A stretch of 57,900 nucleotides of DNA from contig RGDM01000019.1 of assembly GCA_009918675.1 (NCBI GenBank), positions 1 to 57,900 of the forward strand, in the 5' to 3' direction. The position numbers and the translations under genes were made by a program. A model generated the notes under the pieces. It had not been told where the DNA came from, did not search any database, and worked only from the letters and a program-made list of their open reading frames with translations. The stretch comes from a bacterium (GTDB lineage Bacteria > Bdellovibrionota_B > Oligoflexia > Silvanigrellales > Silvanigrellaceae). Positions 1 to 7,760 of the stretch are shown here, one piece after another (position 1 is the first letter of the stretch; each line of letters starts with the position of its first letter).

Positions 1-511
1 TTTCTGCATTATGGGCGTCGCCGGCGTCGATGCCAAAATGCGTGCACAGTTTTTCAAGACCGCAACCCACGGTCAAACGGTTCGCGGCGTTAAAAAATCG
101 TGCAATAGCGCAAGTGCACAACGGCGGGTTTTTAAAAAACGTATCCCACTGTTTTTCAGGAAACAACTGAGCCTGTAAAAATCGCATATCAAATGCGACG
201 TTATGCCCAGCCGGAATGAGCCGCTGCACTCCCATAATGACCCGTGCTTCGTCAAAAAACATTTGCAGTTTTTCGATCGTTTCGGAAACAGTAAGCCCGA
301 TTTGATCGTGAACTGCCAAGTCAATTTTATTGATCTGCATTGCCTGCTCGGTCACTACGTAGTTTTCGTGCTTCACCCGCAAATGCAGCCCGGGATACAT
401 ATTAAGCACCGGCACGATCTGCAACTGCGGATCTACCGCGATAGCAGATACAGAAAGCAAACTATGGTTCGGCTGCAGTCCGCCGGTTTCCGTGTCAAAA
501 AACAAATACAT
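1..511 (-). CDS. DEDDh 3'-5' exonuclease (DnaQ-like), partial
   Basis: The first 170 residues of a 3'-5' exonuclease; the 3' end lies beyond the left edge. Visible motifs are Exo I FFDTETGG (residues 4-11), a central HNVAFDMRFL helix matching Exo II, and DAHNAE at the edge, which fits the start of Exo III (HxAxxD). This family uses acidic residues and a His to bind two metal ions and removes nucleotides from DNA or RNA 3' ends, as in the DNA polymerase III epsilon subunit, RNase T and stand-alone proofreaders. The start is ATG at 511 with AGGAG about 10 bases upstream. Being last in the minus-strand element cluster suggests an element-encoded replication or repair exonuclease rather than the chromosomal dnaQ. 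The missing C-terminus prevents finer assignment. Confidence 0.8.
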   Translation of the reverse strand, partial: MYLFFDTETGGLQPNHSLLSVSAIAVDPQLQIVPVLNMYPGLHLRVKHENYVVTEQAMQINKIDLAVHDQIGLTVSETIEKLQMFFDEARVIMGVQRLIPAGHNVAFDMRFLQAQLFPEKQWDTFFKNPPLCTCAIARFFNAANRLTVGCGLEKLCTHFGIDAGDAHNAE

Positions 512-547
512 GTGCGGTTAACTCCTGTATGGGGCACGAAATCCAAT

Positions 548-1003
548 TCACATCTGCACTGTCAAATTAAGCAGTCCATCGGGCAACGGAAATGCGTAGA
601 AACCAAAAAGTTGACGCCGTGGATAGTCATGCCGCATTACCGGCGTGACGTTATTGTCTTTTTTCCGTTCAAGCAATGACGTAAACACAGGCCCTGTTGC
701 ACTAACGTGTGCCACGATTGTGGCAATCAAATCATTCGCAAAAGTTAGACCTGTTAGACCTGAATGACTGACTGGAAAACAAAGGTGTGCCGTTTGCGGG
801 ATAGTAGCATGTTTTTGCGTATCGTCAATACCGAACTCCGCCAATTTCACCACGTCAGATTGCAAAACTGTTATTGTCCGAACAGGGTGTTTAAAGGCCC
901 CAAGCCGCCCAGTAAACCAAGTCACTCCAGCCGTAGTAGTGTGGGCCGCAACAAATTCTGGCGATAACACGTGCCGATAAAAACTTTCGTCTGCCAACGC
1001 CAA
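548..1003 (-). CDS. Unknown protein, possible frameshifted continuation of the upstream gene
   Basis: About 151 residues with no family I recognise. It has no ATG near its beginning: the frame can start only at TTG (1003) or other non-ATG codons, and it overlaps the end of the preceding gene by 82 nt in a different frame. A GTTTTTA run near 983 lies in the overlap; a -1 slip there would join the upstream protein to this frame without a stop. It is therefore either a separately initiated overlapping gene, common in compact mobile elements, or the downstream half of one gene carrying a programmed or accidental frameshift. It ends 36 nt before the exonuclease start, consistent with one transcript. 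Confidence 0.4.
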   Translation of the reverse strand: MALADESFYRHVLSPEFVAAHTTTAGVTWFTGRLGAFKHPVRTITVLQSDVVKLAEFGIDDTQKHATIPQTAHLCFPVSHSGLTGLTFANDLIATIVAHVSATGPVFTSLLERKKDNNVTPVMRHDYPRRQLFGFYAFPLPDGLLNLTVQM

Positions 1004-1725
1004 CTGTGCGTAAACGCATAGCGATAGCGGCAGTTTTGCAAAATCTTCTTGGCGGGGTCAAAATTGTCCAACGAGTGAAAAAATACCTCCCCAGACTCAA
1101 GAATAAAAAATCGGTCCTCTGCTGACGTGTTAAAACAAAATGCCCGAACCTGTTGGCCATTTGATCGCGTATAACAACCGTATAGCATCCCCAGGCTGTT
1201 AAACAGTTCTGGCGTTAACGGCCGAGGAGCGTACACACGACTGGCATGTTTGTGCGTAAAGATTTCAGGTGCAGGTTTTGGCGGTAAGACTGGTTGCGGC
1301 ATGGTGTCCACAATCTGGGCCACCGTCGCACCCAACAGAGTGCACTGATCGATGTCCGGATTCGACTCCAATATGCCGTCAGCGATCAACTCAAAAAATT
1401 CCGGCAACGCCCGCAAAATCACACCATCTACAGCGTTTGCCGGCACGCCATGCTCGCGGGCAGATGTGCGAGCGGCTCCGTCCTCAGTTGTCAATTCTGA
1501 CGTAGCAAAAAAATCCAAACTGTGCCAAGGAAAATCACGGGCAGCGGCAATAAAATTTGCAACCTGCAGCGGGCGGGCAGCCGCACGAGCATCGCCGCTA
1601 ATCGATGAGATATACCGCAGGCAATCAACAACCGCGGAAAAAATTGAAAGTTTTTCGCTGTCTGAAATGTCCTTAAATTGTGCCAGAAATGTTTCAATTG
1701 TCTGTGCGATCGTTTTCGCAGTCAT
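922..1725 (-). CDS. Unknown element protein, about 267 aa
   Basis: No recognised family. ATG at 1725 is preferred to an upstream TTG; the start lies inside the end of the HTH gene (32 nt overlap), suggesting coupled translation. The first ~150 residues look helical (short acidic helices, no membrane segment). A Pro-rich linker (PQPVLPPKPAPE) separates them from a C-terminal part rich in aromatic residues and Cys. The last ~27 residues overlap the next frame and may be an artefact if a frameshift occurs near 983. No catalytic motif is visible, and position inside the minus-strand block is the only functional hint. Confidence 0.5.
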   Translation of the reverse strand: MTAKTIAQTIETFLAQFKDISDSEKLSIFSAVVDCLRYISSISGDARAAARPLQVANFIAAARDFPWHSLDFFATSELTTEDGAARTSAREHGVPANAVDGVILRALPEFFELIADGILESNPDIDQCTLLGATVAQIVDTMPQPVLPPKPAPEIFTHKHASRVYAPRPLTPELFNSLGMLYGCYTRSNGQQVRAFCFNTSAEDRFFILESGEVFFHSLDNFDPAKKILQNCRYRYAFTHSWRWQTKVFIGTCYRQNLLRPTLLRLE

Positions 1726-2821
1726 CTGTAATTCCGTCAAAGACCTTTACACACGACAGCCGCATTTCTTCGGCAACATGTTCAAGATCTCCCTTTAAAA
1801 AATGGGCGTTGCCGCCCAAAGTGCGAAGTGTTTTACACGCCGCGTCCGGCAGCCGTGCACCGAAAAAAACAAGTAAAAAATCTGCCAATGCGTCGTCTGT
1901 GCCCGATATGCTCGGCAACACGGTTGTCAACAATTCAAATGCACGTGCAGACGAGCCTAAACTCAAAAACACACCCCCGGCGGCACGCAACTCACGCAGT
2001 TGTGCCGCAACCACAAGCAGATCTGTGTACGCACACGCTCCAAATGCCGCACCAGCTTCCGCTGAGTTTGCAGCACAACCCAGGTCGGCGATCATTTCGC
2101 CAATAGTCGCGTCAGCCGCAAATGACACACGGCGTTGAAACGCCATACGAAGCGGCGAGCGACGCGTTAATTCGCCCCACCGCTGAACAGCCTCGCCAAA
2201 GCCGACACCGGCCTGTGCACCAATTTTGGCCAAGCCCGCAAGTCCGACTGTCGCGGCATTTGTGACTTCTTTTCTTACAGCCCGGCCAGTGTAAATAAGC
2301 CCGGTCAAAATTGACCAGTCAAGCAACTGTAAGATTAGTTTTCTGCTGGTCTGTGCCGCAGGTAAATCAACAAAAAGCACAACTGGTTTTTTGTGCCCGT
2401 TCGCCGCATACAACCAACCAGCCACAACGTCAGTCGCTTTAGTAGCCCGGCGTCGCGGATATCGCACAATGTCCAGGCGAGGTTTTGCAGTAGCCGGCAC
2501 AAAGTCTGAAAACACCGGGTACAGGCTATTTAAAGATCGAGCGAGTGTCATAGGTTGCTGAACGGCATCAGAAGCAAAATCAGTTTTTAAAACAGGCTCT
2601 GTGCCAGATAACAACCAGTCAGCCCGAATGTCAGTCTGCTGGGCGATACGCATGACAACGTCAACGGGAATAGCCTGCGTAGACTGTAAATACGCCGTCA
2701 ACGTAGGAATACGAAAACCCAGAAACCGAGCGAATGACGGAACATCGCCGCAAAAAAACGAATCACAAACATACTGGAGTCGAGCACGCACCGCTGCAGT
2801 CAATTCCGAAGACCGCGACAT
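1694..2821 (-). CDS. Repressor-type HTH protein with possible deoxyhypusine-synthase-like C-terminal domain
   Basis: The first ~80 residues read as a phage CI-type N-terminal DNA-binding domain: a helix-turn-helix around FARFLGFRIPTLTAYL, then IPVDVVMRIAQQ and the typical IRADWLLSGTEPV ending. The remaining ~290 residues are not an S24/LexA protease domain. Their order (a strand/Gly-rich start, GVGFGEAVQRW, DATIGEMIADLG, then GGVFLSLGSS) recalls the bacterial deoxyhypusine-synthase-like family, which normally shows GLGLGEALG and GGVYLNIGSAV. I judge this from motif order only, and the key GSAV-PE segment is altered here. ATG at 2821 lies in TAGTGATG immediately after the stop of the preceding gene, so the two are probably translationally coupled. 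A DNA-binding regulator with a divergent NAD-fold-like sensor is the best inference. Confidence 0.5.
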   Translation of the reverse strand: MSRSSELTAAVRARLQYVCDSFFCGDVPSFARFLGFRIPTLTAYLQSTQAIPVDVVMRIAQQTDIRADWLLSGTEPVLKTDFASDAVQQPMTLARSLNSLYPVFSDFVPATAKPRLDIVRYPRRRATKATDVVAGWLYAANGHKKPVVLFVDLPAAQTSRKLILQLLDWSILTGLIYTGRAVRKEVTNAATVGLAGLAKIGAQAGVGFGEAVQRWGELTRRSPLRMAFQRRVSFAADATIGEMIADLGCAANSAEAGAAFGACAYTDLLVVAAQLRELRAAGGVFLSLGSSARAFELLTTVLPSISGTDDALADFLLVFFGARLPDAACKTLRTLGGNAHFLKGDLEHVAEEMRLSCVKVFDGITDDCENDRTDN

Positions 2822-2823
2822 CA

Positions 2824-3867
2824 CTAACTACTCCGCTTTACGGCAAAGTTTTTAGCCGGACTAGTAGAAGCAGCAGGACGCGACAAAACACTACGAAAAA
2901 CACCAGTGGCCGAAATAGTGCAGAGTTCAGCCGTTGCCCACAGCACTGCTGCAGTCAATTCTACGTACGTGGCGAGCAGTGTTTCCGGATACCGACAAAA
3001 GGCGCCGAAAAACTGATAGAACTCGTCGTCTCCTGCGTGTCCGGGTGTCTCGCCAACCAACCAGCGTTTTGTTTCACCGGTCGTGCATTTACCCAACTGC
3101 ACAAGACACGAACTGTCGACGCGAAAACTCCGGGTCGCGGCGATTAATTCACGCGTCTCCACACACCACCCGTCAGCTGTGGGTGTAGGGTAAACAACCA
3201 CACGCCACAACGTACCAAGCGTTTTCCGCTGCAGGTTTTTCGACCGTTCAATTTTTCGACGGGCCGCGCGGTGACGGGCAACAACTTTTCGCAACTGTTG
3301 TGCCATTTGCTGCACTTCTTTACGGTCGCAGCCGGCGACCGGAGAAAACCCAAGAGCCGGCACAAATTCACGCCTGACGCGATACGTAAGAGCAACGGGC
3401 TCAACCGGCATTTTACGCCAACGGTTTACAATGCGTTTTACATAGATAAACAAACGCTGGGAACGCCGGGCAAAACAAAACGGACAAACCGGACGACGAC
3501 ACGGGCGAATTTGGTGATTAATTTTCTTGCCGCTGCTTAGCCCAGCCCCGGGGTAAAAAAACAAAAACGAAGGGCGGCAGCAAAAACACCGGCGATACGT
3601 TAAACCAAATCGCGGCAAATCAAACGACCAGGGAGTTACCTCTTCCGGCTCGTTTGGGTAAAACGACCAAAGCCGGCGACAAGCCAAACTGCGTAAACAA
3701 AACGCCCAGCGTCGCCGAAATTTATGCACCCGCTGTAGAATTGCAGCACGCGTAGAAACACCGAGTGTAAACTGTGCGGCAAACAACTGACTTGTACGAC
3801 ATCCCACCCGAGCCACCCGCCAACGCGGAAGTTTTATTTCCGCAAGATACCGGTCAAGATCAAACAC
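2824..3867 (-). CDS. Cys/Arg-rich zinc-finger protein, putative replication initiator
   Basis: About 347 residues, very basic and aromatic. Cys clusters at CFCC (about residue 94) and C-x4-C-x2-C (CRRPVCPFCFARR, about residue 123) resemble the zinc-binding segment of plasmid and phage replication-initiation proteins, in which a CPxC-xxRR stretch follows the N-terminal region. No HUH or tyrosine endonuclease motif was convincingly located, so the assignment is by resemblance and context. Translation starts at GTG (3867) with AAGGATGAGG immediately upstream. The stop TAG is coupled to the downstream HTH gene. Alternatives: a structural DNA-binding protein of the element or a truncated primase. 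The Cys pattern is seen directly; the replication role is inference. Confidence 0.45.
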   Translation of the reverse strand: MFDLDRYLAEIKLPRWRVARVGCRTSQLFAAQFTLGVSTRAAILQRVHKFRRRWAFCLRSLACRRLWSFYPNEPEEVTPWSFDLPRFGLTYRRCFCCRPSFLFFYPGAGLSSGKKINHQIRPCRRPVCPFCFARRSQRLFIYVKRIVNRWRKMPVEPVALTYRVRREFVPALGFSPVAGCDRKEVQQMAQQLRKVVARHRAARRKIERSKNLQRKTLGTLWRVVVYPTPTADGWCVETRELIAATRSFRVDSSCLVQLGKCTTGETKRWLVGETPGHAGDDEFYQFFGAFCRYPETLLATYVELTAAVLWATAELCTISATGVFRSVLSRPAASTSPAKNFAVKRSS

Positions 3868-3891
3868 AGCCTCATCCTTGCGACTTAAAGT

Positions 3892-4029
3892 TTACGTTTC
3901 TGTTTCTTCCTCCGGTGCATCTGTAGCGTCGTCAAGGTCATGCCGCCGTTGCGTAATCCGTTCCCGCACAAGTTTAATGGCGGTATCGGCGTCTAGCACC
4001 TCGACAAACGAAATTTTGTTTTGCAGCAT
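3892..4029 (-). pseudogene. Small element frame, probably 5'-truncated
   Basis: A 45-codon frame from ATG 4029. The same frame stays open upstream to about 4,062 (residues TRAELLQLKAQ) and is then closed by a TGA with no better start. The sequence (RAELLQLKAQ, then an acidic hinge and VRERITQRRHDL) resembles the C-terminal half of small phage DNA-packaging proteins of the Nu1/terminase-small-subunit style, where an RAELLRLKAE-like helix is common. The resemblance is short. It sits exactly at the proposed junction of foreign and host DNA, 24 nt upstream of the zinc-finger gene. It may be a gene whose 5' end was lost on integration or a small intact gene from an internal ATG. Confidence 0.35.
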
Positions 4030-4204
4030 TTGAGCTTTTAGCTGCAGCAGTTCCGCGCGAGTGACTCACTTTTTGCTCGTCTACCGGAGCGCGAGCTGCA
4101 CTTTCATAGCTGCCTTCGAAAAGTCCTTGAATCAAAGTCTCCGCTTTCGAGACCTCCATTTTCCCTCGGGCAACTGCCTTTAATATGGATTGCAAATCTT
4201 TCAT
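3974..4204 (-). pseudogene. Small SHOCT-like protein, C-terminus replaced at the element junction
   Basis: Starts at ATG 4204 inside TGATG, sharing a base with the lptG stop, so it is the last gene of the fabI-lptF-lptG unit. The first ~30 residues (LQSILKAVARGKMEVSKAETLI) resemble the short SHOCT-type helix pair (…KVxxGEISVEEAExLL) found in small regulatory or oligomerisation modules. After about residue 45 the frame runs into DNA that reads better in another frame, and the tail becomes a low-complexity, Arg-rich string typical of out-of-frame translation. I infer that the native end was removed by the integration event near 4,070. The alternative is a natural 76-residue protein. Confidence 0.45.
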
Positions 4205-5295
4205 CAACTTCTCCGATCAACGCGAAGCATGAGCAAAAATCCAAAAATGAGAAATGCGACCGGAGGCCCCCATGCAGCCAGCTGAGGCAATATTGCACCC
4301 GAGGCAGCCAGAGTTCGCATGGATGCGCAACCACCCCAATAAATCGCGGACGCAAGCAAGCAGATCACAATGCCGATATATGTATCTGCCTGTCGCTCGC
4401 GGCGCAAGGCGAACGGCAAGGCAAAAAATGCAAAGACAATATTTGCAAAAGGCGCACTTAGCTTCTGATACAAATCCGCCTCACGGCTTGTCATGGCTCC
4501 CCCTGAAGAACGGCTTTCATTCAGCGCCTTGCGCAATTCCCTGTAGCTCATTAAGTCTGATGACACCCCGTCGCGGAGCAGCTTGGGTGGCTGTGAAGAA
4601 ACATTTGTTTTAAAAAAAGCGACATTTTGGCTCGAAACCAATTCACCCGTCTCTGCAAAATTGTTGACCCAAGCATCCACAAGACTCCAGCTCCCAGCTT
4701 GATTATCAAAGATGGCCTTTTGAGCATGGACAATTTGCGCCACCTCGGTGCGGTGCCGCATCACTATGTATTCAGGATCTAGCAAAGTGCGCTCGAGCTG
4801 ATTGAGCTTCTTAAAGTGAAGAATACTTCCATCGCCACGCACCCATTGGCTTTCGAAAAACATCTGCGAAAGAGCCGATTTCTCGATTTTGACAGTTTCG
4901 ACTTTCTGCAAATGCAAAAGTGCAGGAGGTACGATGAACTCGGAGACACAGAAACAAAGCAATGCAACCAAAACGCTTGCTAGGAGCAAAGGCCGGCAGA
5001 TTCTCCTGACAGATTGTCCAGCAGCGCGCATGGCAGATACTTCGCCACTGCGGGCAAAGATCCACATCGTCAGAATACCGCTAAACATAATTCCAAAGGG
5101 GCTCACATCGACAAACATTTTTGGAATCTGCACAAGATAGTATTCAATAATAAGCGTCCAATCGATATTATATTTCGGAAAATAGCGGGTGTTTTTTTCA
5201 AGAAAATCAATCACACAATAAATCATCAAAAAGGCGCCGCAAATTGACCCATAAAGTTTGCCAAATTCTCGCAGCATGTAGCGGGCAAAAATCAT
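4204..5295 (-). CDS. lptG: LPS export permease LptG
   Basis: One of the two permease subunits of the LptB2FG ABC transporter, which extracts LPS from the inner membrane and passes it to LptC/LptA. About 363 residues with the family layout: two N-terminal transmembrane helices (IYCVIDFLEKN, then SPFGIMFSGILTMW), a coupling segment with GEVSAMRAAGQS, a long periplasmic beta-jellyroll, and C-terminal helices around KLSAPFANIVFAFFALPFA. ATG at 5295 overlaps the lptF stop as ATGA, so the two subunits are translationally coupled in equal amounts. The gene is distinguished from lptF by position and by the LptG-style AMRAAG coupling helix. An upstream in-frame extension is rejected because it lies wholly inside lptF. 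Confidence 0.9.
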   Translation of the reverse strand: MIFARYMLREFGKLYGSICGAFLMIYCVIDFLEKNTRYFPKYNIDWTLIIEYYLVQIPKMFVDVSPFGIMFSGILTMWIFARSGEVSAMRAAGQSVRRICRPLLLASVLVALLCFCVSEFIVPPALLHLQKVETVKIEKSALSQMFFESQWVRGDGSILHFKKLNQLERTLLDPEYIVMRHRTEVAQIVHAQKAIFDNQAGSWSLVDAWVNNFAETGELVSSQNVAFFKTNVSSQPPKLLRDGVSSDLMSYRELRKALNESRSSGGAMTSREADLYQKLSAPFANIVFAFFALPFALRRERQADTYIGIVICLLASAIYWGGCASMRTLAASGAILPQLAAWGPPVAFLIFGFLLMLRVDRRS

Positions 5296-6533
5296 GATGC
5301 TCGCTCCTTCTTCCATTGCTTCAACAGCCTTCGCCACTCCGCAACAATAAATTCACTAAACACGGTGGAGGGTGGATGACGATGTCGCCAGGCAAGAACA
5401 AAGATAGACATGAGCAAAAGCGAAATGATAGGCAAATAAAGGGAAACTTCAGGCGGAAAAACAAAGGTAACGGCCATCTGCTGACCAAACATAATCAGTG
5501 CGTAAAAAATAAAAACGATAGTGACAAGCCCAAGATAGGCTAATCCTGCTTTGCGGCGAGGGTCTTGCAGGCCAAGACAAACGCCTAGCAAGGGAAAAAA
5601 CAAACAGGACAACGGAACAACAATCTGCTCGTAAAAATATGTGTGATCGCGCACCGATCGTTGATTCGAACCCCAGTCTGAGCGCGACCTAAGGACTTTG
5701 AGCTCTGACAAATAATGCGCTGGATAAAAGGAACGCAGATCGTTGGAATCAAACTGGCCAATTTCGAACTGCTTCTGAAACATATTCACAAGAGAGATTT
5801 TCAGTTTATCAAACGACAAGACATTCCAAGCTCCACCTGCAAGTGGTTGGTGTAAGCGTCCATTTCTGAGCTCGAAGACATAATCGTATGAGCCGTTGTC
5901 GGATTCCTTCTGAAGCTGGCCCGATTCTGCTGTTAGAATTTGCGATCCCTGATGATTTTCTTGTGAATTTATTCCAAGGAAAACCCCTCGAAAACTTGCT
6001 TTATCTTTAGCAACGCGATCCACATACAGCGCGATCCGAGTCCCTCCCCCTTGAAACAGGTCGGAAATAAAAGTTTTTTCTCGCATTCGATTTTCAAGCA
6101 ACGACTCAACACCCTTACGCGCATGAATCCATTTAAATTTGCGCCACTGTTGCCGCGCATATGGTTCCATCACAAGCGCGCTGCTTGCGGCAATCACTGC
6201 AAATAAAAAGCCAAGGAACAACGGAGCTCGACAAAATCGCAAAATGCTGACACCCGAGGCCATCCAAGCCTCAGCTTCGCGGTCACCGGACATGCGAACG
6301 GTGACAATTGCCGACGCAAATAAAATCGAAAGAGGTAAAGTCAATTTTAGGATGTTTGGCACAACAAAAATGACAAACATCAGGAGAGAGAGAATTCCTT
6401 CTTGAGTCAGAACCAAGTAATCGGTCAAAGATAACAATCGAAAGAGAAACATGACCGTGCTCAAGATGGCCAAGATGACCAACGTGAGCGAGGCGATCTC
6501 GGAGAAAATCAATCGATCAAAACGAGTGAACAA
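5292..6533 (-). CDS. lptF: LPS export permease LptF
   Basis: The second permease subunit of the LptB2FG transporter, about 413 residues. Features are an N-terminal helix after FDRLIFSEIA, a second helix with VPNILKLTLPLSILFASA, the cytoplasmic coupling helix DREAEAWMASGVS, a periplasmic domain containing AKDKASFRGVFLG, and C-terminal helices beginning QIVVPLSCLFFPLLGVCLG. The start appears to be TTG at 6533, with GAGAGGA about 8 bases upstream; no ATG fits the hydrophobic N-terminus better. It lies 23 bp after fabI in the same direction, linking fatty-acid elongation to LPS export in one transcript. The TTG start may keep expression low. Confidence 0.9.
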   Translation of the reverse strand: MFTRFDRLIFSEIASLTLVILAILSTVMFLFRLLSLTDYLVLTQEGILSLLMFVIFVVPNILKLTLPLSILFASAIVTVRMSGDREAEAWMASGVSILRFCRAPLFLGFLFAVIAASSALVMEPYARQQWRKFKWIHARKGVESLLENRMREKTFISDLFQGGGTRIALYVDRVAKDKASFRGVFLGINSQENHQGSQILTAESGQLQKESDNGSYDYVFELRNGRLHQPLAGGAWNVLSFDKLKISLVNMFQKQFEIGQFDSNDLRSFYPAHYLSELKVLRSRSDWGSNQRSVRDHTYFYEQIVVPLSCLFFPLLGVCLGLQDPRRKAGLAYLGLVTIVFIFYALIMFGQQMAVTFVFPPEVSLYLPIISLLLMSIFVLAWRHRHPPSTVFSEFIVAEWRRLLKQWKKERAS

Positions 6534-6556
6534 GAAGAAATCCTCTCGTTGAGGTC

Positions 6557-7366
6557 TCAGTGGGCTTCGTTTGCGGGCGCTGTCCCTTCACGGAACATGC
6601 CCATCGCATGGTACCCGCAATCAACATGGAGGTTCTCGCCGGTGACTCCTGAACCCAAATCAGACAACAGGAATAGAGCGGATCGAGCGACATCTTCGCC
6701 GGTAATGTTGCGGCGCAAGGGTGAAAACTTTTGGCTATAGTCGAGCATATTGCGCAGGCCAGGGATCGCACTTGCGGACAGCGTGCGGATTGGGCCGGCA
6801 CTGATGGTATTCACACGAATGCCCTGTGGGCCGAGATCTTCAGCAAGGTACCGTGTACATGCTTCCAGCGCTGCTTTCGCCACACCCATGACATTGTAAT
6901 TCGGAACAACTTTTTCAGCACCATAATAGGACATCGAGATGATGCTACCACCGTTGCGCATCAGCGGAGCTGCGTGTTTTGCCGCCGCGACGAGCGTGAA
7001 TGCTGAAATATCCATCGTAGAGAGGAACTGCTGACGGCTCGTATTCACAAACGGCTCTTTCAAGCATTCCTTATCTGTGTAGGCCACGGCATGGATCACG
7101 AAATCTATTGAGTCCCATTCAGCGCGAACCCATTTGAAAAATTCTTCAAGTTCATCGTCTTTGCCAAGATCACAGTTCTTAGCCTTGCCGCCAGGTATCT
7201 CGGTCATCAATTCATTGAGCCGCTTTTCTTGCGCTGCACCCAGGAAATTGAAAACGAGAGAAGCTCCCTCAGCTGCACAAGCCTGTGCACACGCCCATGC
7301 CAAAGATTTGTTGTTGGCAATTCCAAATACAATTCCGCGCTTGCCGCTCAGTAATCCGCTCGCCAT
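6557..7366 (-). CDS. fabI: Enoyl-[acyl-carrier-protein] reductase FabI
   Basis: NADH-dependent reduction of trans-2-enoyl-ACP, the last step of each fatty-acid elongation cycle; cytosolic. 269 residues, the normal FabI length. The divergent SDR signature is clear: the FabI nucleotide loop GIANNKSLAW (about residues 15-24) instead of GxxxGxG, the active-site pair Tyr-x6-Lys in YNVMGVAKAALE, SMSYYG preceding it, and the substrate loop ISAGPIRTLSASAI. The start codon follows an excellent AAGGAGGATC site. A promoter candidate lies at 7407-7435. It is the first gene of the fabI-lptF-lptG unit. The residues present do not point to a resistant FabV or FabL type. Confidence 0.95.
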   Translation of the reverse strand: MASGLLSGKRGIVFGIANNKSLAWACAQACAAEGASLVFNFLGAAQEKRLNELMTEIPGGKAKNCDLGKDDELEEFFKWVRAEWDSIDFVIHAVAYTDKECLKEPFVNTSRQQFLSTMDISAFTLVAAAKHAAPLMRNGGSIISMSYYGAEKVVPNYNVMGVAKAALEACTRYLAEDLGPQGIRVNTISAGPIRTLSASAIPGLRNMLDYSQKFSPLRRNITGEDVARSALFLLSDLGSGVTGENLHVDCGYHAMGMFREGTAPANEAH

Positions 7367-7406
7367 AGAAGATCCTCCTTAAAGTCACATAATCAGATGA
7401 GCATCC

Positions 7407-7435
7407 ATATAACCTGTTCAAATCGGTTCCGACAA
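7407..7435 (-). promoter_or_regulatory. Putative sigma70-type promoter of fabI
   Basis: Read on the minus strand, TTGTCG and TTATAT are separated by 17 bases. The -10 ends about 40 nt before the fabI ATG. Position and spacing fit; there is no experimental support. Confidence 0.5.
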
Positions 7436-7502
7436 CCAAGCCGCGTTGAAAGGGTTTTGGAAGTAGGCTACCACTCCATGGTCACAGTTTGGAGGTCTCA
7501 AA

Positions 7503-7760
7503 ATGACAGCAACCCAAAGCAAGGGTTTGAGCTACCGCAAAATTGAAGTCGACAACGCTGTTTGTCGGCGCAGATTCCATATCGCTTTTGAGGAAGGGCA
7601 AGCACCTGTGGCAGAGACTAAGGTTGAATGCCCACACTGTGGCGTAACCCTGTTTCACGCTCAAAACCATCCTCAGGCAATTCTTTCGCGCGAAGAAAAC
7701 CTGGTTAAAAGCCCTGATGGTTCAAGAACAACACTGAACGAATGTCACTTCCTGAAGTGA
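7503..7760 (+). CDS. Small zinc-ribbon-like protein
   Basis: 85 residues with a single strong C-x2-C motif (VECPHCGVTLF, around residues 43-53) and a lone Cys near residue 21. This resembles one knuckle of a zinc ribbon, as in small FmdB/YacG-like proteins, but no named family fits. The ATG follows GGAGG. The 3' end overlaps the following membrane-protein frame by 19 nt, implying coupled expression. The gene is divergent from fabI. A metal-binding accessory of the adjacent membrane protein is possible but is inference from adjacency only. Confidence 0.65.
   Translation: MTATQSKGLSYRKIEVDNAVCRRRFHIAFEEGQAPVAETKVECPHCGVTLFHAQNHPQAILSREENLVKSPDGSRTTLNECHFLK

Larger units (their letters stand above)
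1..4070. mobile_element. End of a putative integrated plasmid- or phage-like element
   Basis: All frames here run on the minus strand, abut or overlap, and have no clear housekeeping function. They include a zinc-finger replication-initiator-like protein, a repressor-type HTH protein and a DEDDh exonuclease, a combination typical of plasmids and phages. The right boundary is placed near 4,070, where a small host gene downstream of lptG loses its natural end and a second frame with no start of its own begins. The left boundary lies outside the window. No integrase, transposase or duplicated att site is visible here, so the type of element is unknown. The mobile nature is inference from gene content and the broken junction gene. 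Confidence 0.5.
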
